Shown here: piece by piece, positions 6,127-9,839 of the stretch | Layout: each line of letters begins with the position of its first letter | Position numbering within the stretch: position 1 is the first letter of the stretch | Assembly: GCA_003641675.1 (NCBI GenBank) | Contig: QNBI01000040.1 | Span: 1 to 9,839, forward strand | DNA from: Spirochaetota bacterium | Lineage (GTDB): Bacteria > Spirochaetota > Spirochaetia > SZUA-6 | DNA length: 9,839 nt | Direction: 5' to 3' | Position numbers and translations under genes: made by a program | The notes under the pieces: model-generated | The model's database searches: none | The model's input: only the letters and a program-made list of their open reading frames with translations | What the model was told of the DNA's origin: nothing

Positions 6127-6309
6127 GTGAAAAAGCTTTCAGAAGAAATATATAAATCGGGCATGTCGTTTCATGAGTTTTTAAATATCTATACAAGAAA
6201 CAGAGAATATTTCTTAAAACGCTATACGGAGGATCTATTTGCATCCTTTAGAAAGCGCAAAGACGAAGCTCTACAAATTGTAGAAAAGTTAAAAGCCGGA
6301 CCAAATTAA
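6127..6309 (+). CDS. Small uncharacterised helical protein
   Basis: This ORF of 60 codons begins with GTG at 6127, preceded at 7 bases by a good ribosome site (AAAAGGG, 6113-6119), which is the main reason to accept it. The product is charged and all-helical in appearance: 'EEIYKSGMSFHEFLNIYTRNREYFLKR', then a Lys/Glu-rich C-terminal helix. It has no signal peptide, membrane span, cysteine or recognisable catalytic motif. The 'GMSFxEF' start faintly recalls the N-terminal segment of some thioredoxin-family proteins, but no thioredoxin domain follows. It lies 68 bases after the GNAT gene on the same strand and may share its transcript. It converges with the sugar kinase gene; I see no hairpin terminator in the 68 bases between. 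Confidence 0.6.
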   Translation: MKKLSEEIYKSGMSFHEFLNIYTRNREYFLKRYTEDLFASFRKRKDEALQIVEKLKAGPN

Positions 6310-6377
6310 ATACTATAAAAAGACTTACAGAATACTAAGACTAATCACAAACCCCGCTCTCGGCCCTAAACTTAAGA

Positions 6378-7319
6378 TTAAATCGGTTCTATAGTGCCGG
6401 GTGCAAGCTGCTGCGCATTCTTAGAAGCGCACTCCTGCCCCGTTTTAACCGCTTCATCGAGGCTCTTCCCTTTAGAAAGAGCAGAAGCAAGGCCTGCCGT
6501 AAATGCGTCGCCGCATCCTATTGTATTTACAGGCGTAACAGGTTCGGCAGGAAGCTTTTCTGTCTTTCTGCCTGTGTAGTATAAGACTCCGCGGCTTCCC
6601 ATGGTTAAAATTGTAATTATCCCGTACTCTATGTAAAGTTCTTCCATCTTTTCCAGTACCATACCGTACAAATTCTTAGGAATATCCTGTCCTTCTCCCA
6701 CTGGTAATGCTTTTTCCATGAAAAAGGTTGCTATGAACTCTTTTAAATTAGGTTTAATAATATCCGGTTTATATTTTAACGAACTCACAAGATCGTCTCC
6801 GCGTATATCCAGAATAACCCTCTGCCTTACCTTTTTTGCTTCCCTTACAATTTCCGGAAACAGATGCGATGAGTATCCTTCCGCCTTAGAGCCGGAAATA
6901 ATTACGGTATGCGAAAATTTAAGCAGTTCCTTCACCCTGGAGAATACCCTTTTCTTCGTTGTGGACTTTACAGGTTTCGCCTCTTCCACAATCTCTGTTG
7001 TTGTATGTTTTTCTCTGTTAAGTATTGTATAACAGGTACGGATTTCAGAGAATGAATTAACCCATCCAACTTTTAATCCGTTGGAACAGGCCAAATCCAG
7101 AAAATACTTCCTGTTCCTTCCCCCTGCATGTGTAAAATGAACAACCTCTTCTCCAAGCTGGTACAGGATTCTGCTTACATTAACACCCTTGCCCGATGCA
7201 TGCGTATAGTACTCCTTCGTCCTTAAGACCTCCCCCTCTGTAAGCGAATCCAGAACAATGGTTTTTTGTATAACAGGATTTAAACAGATGGAAAGAAAAT
7301 ATTTTTTCACATGTACCAC
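6378..7319 (-). CDS. PfkB-family sugar kinase (1-phosphofructokinase/tagatose-6-phosphate kinase-like)
   Basis: This 313-residue ribokinase-fold enzyme should phosphorylate a sugar or sugar phosphate with ATP in the cytoplasm. The N-terminal PfkB signature is seen as ASGKGVNVSR (41-50), and the C-terminal one as NTIGCGDAFTAG (265-276), where Asp271 is the catalytic base and GCG the anion hole. DIIKPNLKEF in mid-protein is the usual nucleotide-side motif of the 1-phosphofructokinase branch. In that branch the first strand ends 'LNPxxD', with Asp contacting the sugar; here it is LNPVIQ, so Asp is replaced by Gln18, and the substrate may differ. I recall a spirochaete-associated subgroup with this 'LNPxxQKT' start. 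The GTG at 7319 is the longest start; a GTG at 7310 is equally possible, and neither has a strong ribosome site. It diverges from ridA across 85 bases. Confidence 0.88.
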   Translation of the reverse strand: MVHVKKYFLSICLNPVIQKTIVLDSLTEGEVLRTKEYYTHASGKGVNVSRILYQLGEEVVHFTHAGGRNRKYFLDLACSNGLKVGWVNSFSEIRTCYTILNREKHTTTEIVEEAKPVKSTTKKRVFSRVKELLKFSHTVIISGSKAEGYSSHLFPEIVREAKKVRQRVILDIRGDDLVSSLKYKPDIIKPNLKEFIATFFMEKALPVGEGQDIPKNLYGMVLEKMEELYIEYGIITILTMGSRGVLYYTGRKTEKLPAEPVTPVNTIGCGDAFTAGLASALSKGKSLDEAVKTGQECASKNAQQLAPGTIEPI

Positions 7320-7404
7320 TATATATAATATTTCTTTTTTATTTAAGTATAGTTGCAGAGATATTGATGTATACTGTAAATTATTAAACCTAGGAGGAAG
7401 AATA

Positions 7405-7785
7405 ATGAAAATAAAGAGAATACAAACAGAAAAAGCTCCGCAGGCTGTAGGCCCTTACTCACAGGCTATAGACACCGGTACTTTTATCTTCATTTCCGGT
7501 TCTTTAGGAATTGATCCTTTTACAGGAAAACTTAAAGAAACCCTGGAAGAGCAGGTTAAGCAGTCGCTTATTAATCTTAAAAATATACTGGAATCTCAGA
7601 AGCTTACTATGGAAAACGTAGTAAAAACCACCGTTTTTTTAGATAACATGAATGATTTTAAAACTATGAACACTATATATGCTGGTTTTTTTACAAATTC
7701 GAAACCGGCAAGAAGCACGGTAGAAGTTGCAAGGCTACCTCTGGATGCGAAAGTAGAAATTGAAGCAATTGCCGTTAAAACTTAA
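7405..7785 (+). CDS. ridA: RidA family enamine/imine deaminase
   Basis: RidA hydrolyses reactive enamine and imine intermediates, notably 2-aminoacrylate released by pyridoxal-phosphate enzymes, giving the 2-keto acid and ammonia and thereby protecting other PLP enzymes. The product has 126 residues, the family norm. Landmarks are the AVGPYSQA segment (14-21), FISGSLGIDP (29-38), the subunit-interface NMNDF (81-85), and the signature PARSTVEVARLPLDAKVEIEAIA (101-123), with the substrate-carboxylate Arg103 and Glu118/Glu120. In the common 'SGQ.' motif, Gln is Ser33 here. The start at 7405 is fixed by AGGAGG at 7392-7397 and by family length, although the frame stays open upstream to 7258. The YhhN gene follows by 45 bases on the same strand. 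Confidence 0.95.
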   Translation: MKIKRIQTEKAPQAVGPYSQAIDTGTFIFISGSLGIDPFTGKLKETLEEQVKQSLINLKNILESQKLTMENVVKTTVFLDNMNDFKTMNTIYAGFFTNSKPARSTVEVARLPLDAKVEIEAIAVKT

Positions 7786-7801
7786 CGTTTCCATTCTTGT
7801 T

Positions 7802-7818
7802 TTAGATATGGTATCTAA
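7802..7818 (+). promoter_or_regulatory. Perfect inverted repeat abutting the ribosome site of the YhhN gene
   Basis: TTAGATA (7802-7808) and TATCTAA (7812-7818) form a perfect 7-base hairpin with a 3-base TGG loop. The last two bases overlap the Shine-Dalgarno AAGGAG (7817-7822) of the gene starting at 7831. It has no T-tract and so is not a standard terminator. It could mask the ribosome site in mRNA or be a protein-binding dyad; the stem is AT-rich and only modestly stable. Confidence 0.4.
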
Positions 7819-7830
7819 GGAGATTGTTAA

Positions 7831-8541
7831 ATGAAGATTATTATAGAAATAACAGCCGCTGTTCTGTTTGTCCTCTCTGTTGCAGGGTATTTAATCGGCT
7901 CTTCCGGAAGTAATTCCGGTAGCCGGGGTGCGGAAGCTTCCACAGGCTCCTCCGGCGGAATGCGCTTTAAAAACAGACTCAAAATTATTTCGAAGCCGTT
8001 AATGATGCCACTTTTAATTCTTCTATACTTACTCATGACCAGAGAGGTTCATTACTTTATTGTTACAGCCCTTGCTTTCGGATTTTTAGGAGACACCTTC
8101 CTGCTAAAACCGGAAAAGAAAGCCTTTTTCATAGCAGGACTTGTATCTTTTCTATTAGGACATTTATGCTACATATACGGCTTCCTGCAGCCGATTTCCA
8201 TGATCGGCAAACTGAACTCCTGGATTATCTTTCCTATCTATGCCTTTGCAGGAATTCTTATATATAAAAAACTTTTACCTTACTTAGGCTCCGTGAAAAT
8301 ACCGGCGACGGTATACCTGGCCGTCATATTCATAATGAGTTTTGCAAGTTTCTTGAGGCTCTCCTACTACCTGGATTTTAGGAATCTTCTACCATTAGCT
8401 GGTTCTATCCTGTTTATATCTTCCGATACAAAACTTGCATTCGATAAATTCAAAGGCAGCACCAAATCCAGTAATCTATTTAAAGATATTACCTATGTCG
8501 CAGCCCAGATTCTTATTGCCGCAGGCTTTACCTGGATATAA
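7831..8541 (+). CDS. YhhN-family membrane protein (lysoplasmalogenase-like)
   Basis: The YhhN/TMEM86 family consists of integral membrane proteins; characterised members are lysoplasmalogenases that cleave the vinyl-ether bond of lysoplasmalogens. This 236-residue protein shows about seven to eight hydrophobic segments and the family landmarks in order: KISKP-type start (IISKPLMMPLLIL), ALAFGFLGDTFLL with the conserved Gly-Asp, FFIAGLVSFLLGHLCYIY, and GSILFISSDTKLAFDKF near residue 191, with the second conserved Ser-Asp. A Gly/Ser-rich insertion lies between the first and second membrane segments (residues 23-43), where relatives usually have a short loop. AAGGAG at 7817-7822 supports the start. 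The product's exact lipid substrate is not known. Its place behind ridA is probably operonic rather than functional. Confidence 0.85.
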   Translation: MKIIIEITAAVLFVLSVAGYLIGSSGSNSGSRGAEASTGSSGGMRFKNRLKIISKPLMMPLLILLYLLMTREVHYFIVTALAFGFLGDTFLLKPEKKAFFIAGLVSFLLGHLCYIYGFLQPISMIGKLNSWIIFPIYAFAGILIYKKLLPYLGSVKIPATVYLAVIFIMSFASFLRLSYYLDFRNLLPLAGSILFISSDTKLAFDKFKGSTKSSNLFKDITYVAAQILIAAGFTWI

Positions 8542-8607
8542 AGGGTAAAGAAAACATTAAACTTAAATAGTATATTATATAATTACTCATATATTATCTG
8601 TTTTTAT

Positions 8608-8636
8608 TTGACTAACTAAACTCATCATATTATATT
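8608..8636 (+). promoter_or_regulatory. Sigma-70-type promoter of copA
   Basis: TTGACT (8608-8613) and TATATT (8631-8636) are separated by 17 bases, an almost consensus arrangement. Transcription would begin at about 8643, immediately before the operator-like palindrome, leaving a leader of about 57 bases to copA. Confidence 0.65.
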
Positions 8637-8643
8637 TACCATA

Positions 8644-8663
8644 TACCCCCTAGGGGTGGGGTA
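8644..8663 (+). promoter_or_regulatory. CsoR-type copper operator upstream of copA
   Basis: The site is an inverted repeat with arms TACCCC (8644-8649) and GGGGTA (8658-8663) around an 8-base centre, with an inner CCCCTAGGGG palindrome at 8647-8656. G/C tracts flanked by TA ends are the hallmark of CsoR-family operators, in which Cu(I) binding releases the repressor. The G/C tracts stand out sharply from the AT-rich surroundings. It sits at the predicted transcription start, consistent with repression by blocking polymerase. No csoR gene is visible in this window. Confidence 0.65.
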
Positions 8664-8699
8664 GAAAAAGGTATGGTATTTAAAACGGAGAAAGAAAAT

Positions 8700-9839
8700 A
8701 TGAGCACAGTAGTTTTTGATCTTAAGGGAATGACATGCGCTTCCTGCGCTATGACAGTGGAAAAATCGCTTAAGAAAATTCCCGGCGTCAAAGAGGCCTC
8801 GGTTAATATTGCAACGGAATTAGCCACTGCGGTTATTGACCCCAATGTTGTTTCGGAGAGAGAAATGGCAAAGGCAGTTGCAGATGCAGGATATGAACTT
8901 ATTATTTCACATGAGAAAAAAGAGGCGGAAAAAGATACTTATACGGAGAAGGTAAAAGAAGCAAAACTCAGAATGATATGGGCGTGGCTCATTACAGGCC
9001 CGCTTGCCCTTTTAATGATTCTCGACATGACAGCAGTTGTAAAGGTTCCTTATTTTAATCTCATAAACATTCTGGTTTCATTTCCCGTAATATTTATTGT
9101 CGGATATCCGGTAATAAGAAGTGCATTTGTCGCCCTCATACACAGGGGAACAAACATGGATGTCCTTATAATGCTCGGCGTTACTGCATCCTTTGTAACA
9201 GGGATACTTGCACTTTTCGGAATGAATATTGCAGATTATTCGGCAGTAGGCGCCATGATTATGGGCTTTAACCTTATCGGGAACTACCTTGAAACATCGG
9301 CAAAAGGGAAAGCCTCCGAGGCAATAAAAAAACTTCTTAAGATGAGTGCAAAAACCGCCCGTATTCTTGATAAGGACGGAAAAGAGACAGAGATAGCTGT
9401 CGAGGATTTAGCTGTAGGAGATACCATGCTTGTAAAACCATCGGAAAAAATTCCGACAGACGGCGTCATTTTAGAAGGCGATACAACTATAGATGAATCC
9501 ATGGCCACAGGAGAATCCATGCCGATAAGACGTACTATCGGTGATAAAGTTATAGGTGCAACCGTTAATCAGATGGGTTTTTTAAAGGTGCGGGTTACAA
9601 ATGTCGGCGATGACACTTTTATCGCTCAGGTAGTAAACCTGGTCGAAGAAGCTCAGGGAACAAAAGTTCCGATTCAGACCCTTGCAGACAAGGTTGTTGG
9701 TATATTTGTACCTGCTGTTCTTTTTATTGCGGCTGGCGTCTTTCTGTTCTGGCTTTTAGACCCGGCCACCGGGCATAGAATAATGCTCATGGCATCTTCT
9801 TTTCTCCCGTGGGTTAATCCTGATCTGGGTATCGTTTCC
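8700..9839 (+). CDS. copA: Copper-exporting P1B-type ATPase, C-terminus cut by window edge
   Basis: CopA pumps Cu(I) out across the cytoplasmic membrane using ATP. The 380 visible codons cover the N-terminal half. One heavy-metal-associated domain (residues 1-70) carries GMTCASC with Cu-binding Cys13 and Cys16. Membrane segments follow at about 92-110, 120-138, 153-174 and 180-197, then the actuator domain with the phosphatase motif TGES (270-273), and a fifth membrane segment at about 333-352. The CPC metal site, the DKTGT phosphorylation site and the ATP-binding domain lie beyond the edge, so copper rather than another metal rests on the CASC domain and the CsoR-like operator. The ATG at 8700 has GGAG at 8687-8690. 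There is only one metal-binding domain, as is common outside the Bacillus-type two-domain form. Confidence 0.92.
   Translation, partial: MSTVVFDLKGMTCASCAMTVEKSLKKIPGVKEASVNIATELATAVIDPNVVSEREMAKAVADAGYELIISHEKKEAEKDTYTEKVKEAKLRMIWAWLITGPLALLMILDMTAVVKVPYFNLINILVSFPVIFIVGYPVIRSAFVALIHRGTNMDVLIMLGVTASFVTGILALFGMNIADYSAVGAMIMGFNLIGNYLETSAKGKASEAIKKLLKMSAKTARILDKDGKETEIAVEDLAVGDTMLVKPSEKIPTDGVILEGDTTIDESMATGESMPIRRTIGDKVIGATVNQMGFLKVRVTNVGDDTFIAQVVNLVEEAQGTKVPIQTLADKVVGIFVPAVLFIAAGVFLFWLLDPATGHRIMLMASSFLPWVNPDLGIVS

Noticed and set aside
6310..6377. Possible bidirectional terminator between the convergent small ORF and sugar kinase gene
   Set aside because: I looked for a GC-rich stem with a T-tract on either strand and found none of convincing length.
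7258..7404. An open frame upstream of ridA that would add 49 residues to its N-terminus
   Set aside because: The 126-residue form matches the family length, begins after a perfect AGGAGG, and the extension would run through the start of the divergent kinase gene.
8542..8607. AT-rich TATATTATAT-like repeats before the copA promoter, considered as a repeat element or terminator
   Set aside because: The matches are short and explained by base composition; no stem-loop with a T-tract follows the YhhN gene.
8636..8845. Minus-strand open frame opposite the copA start and its operator
   Set aside because: It is antisense to a textbook heavy-metal-associated domain and runs over the promoter/operator; no ribosome site is seen.

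Overview
The window is about 9.8 kb of AT-rich bacterial chromosome, densely packed with chromosomal genes and without rRNA, tRNA, insertion sequence, CRISPR array or phage structural gene. The gene repertoire is that of an ordinary heterotroph. The distinctive PfkB-type kinase and the small lipoprotein recall proteins I associate with spirochaetes, so Spirochaetota is my best guess at the phylum, held with low confidence.

Left block, 1-5461, all on the minus strand. In transcription order it holds a uridine/nucleoside phosphorylase (4571-5461), an alpha/beta hydrolase (3652-4536), a ribbon-helix-helix antitoxin (3376-3579), a VapC-like PIN toxin (2988-3359), a small lipoprotein (2627-2932), an antitoxin-like protein (2219-2608), an AbiEii-type nucleotidyltransferase toxin (1627-2334), and a secreted von Willebrand factor A protein cut by the left edge (1-1565). 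The middle of this block is a toxin-antitoxin patch with two modules of different type. The RHH/PIN module looks damaged: the antitoxin has a one-base frameshift at a seven-A run, and the PIN protein has lost two acidic catalytic residues and a short internal segment. Its promoter and a palindromic operator can still be read. The AbiEii module looks intact. Its two genes overlap by 116 bases in different frames, and the upstream partner stops exactly within the toxin's GGTAL motif. It may be co-transcribed with the lipoprotein.

Right block, 5582-9839. A GNAT acetyltransferase (5582-6058) diverges from the phosphorylase and appears to be leaderless. A 60-residue protein of unknown role follows (6127-6309). 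A PfkB-family sugar kinase lies on the minus strand (6378-7319) and diverges from ridA (7405-7785), which is followed by a YhhN-family membrane protein (7831-8541). The window ends inside a copper P1B-type ATPase gene, copA (8700 to the edge), with a clear promoter and a CsoR-type operator at its predicted start site.

No stretch of 300 bases lacks a gene. The most unusual signals are the overlapping AbiEii pair next to a lipoprotein, the co-decay of both halves of the RHH/PIN module beside an intact operator, and substrate-site substitutions in the sugar kinase and possibly in the phosphorylase.
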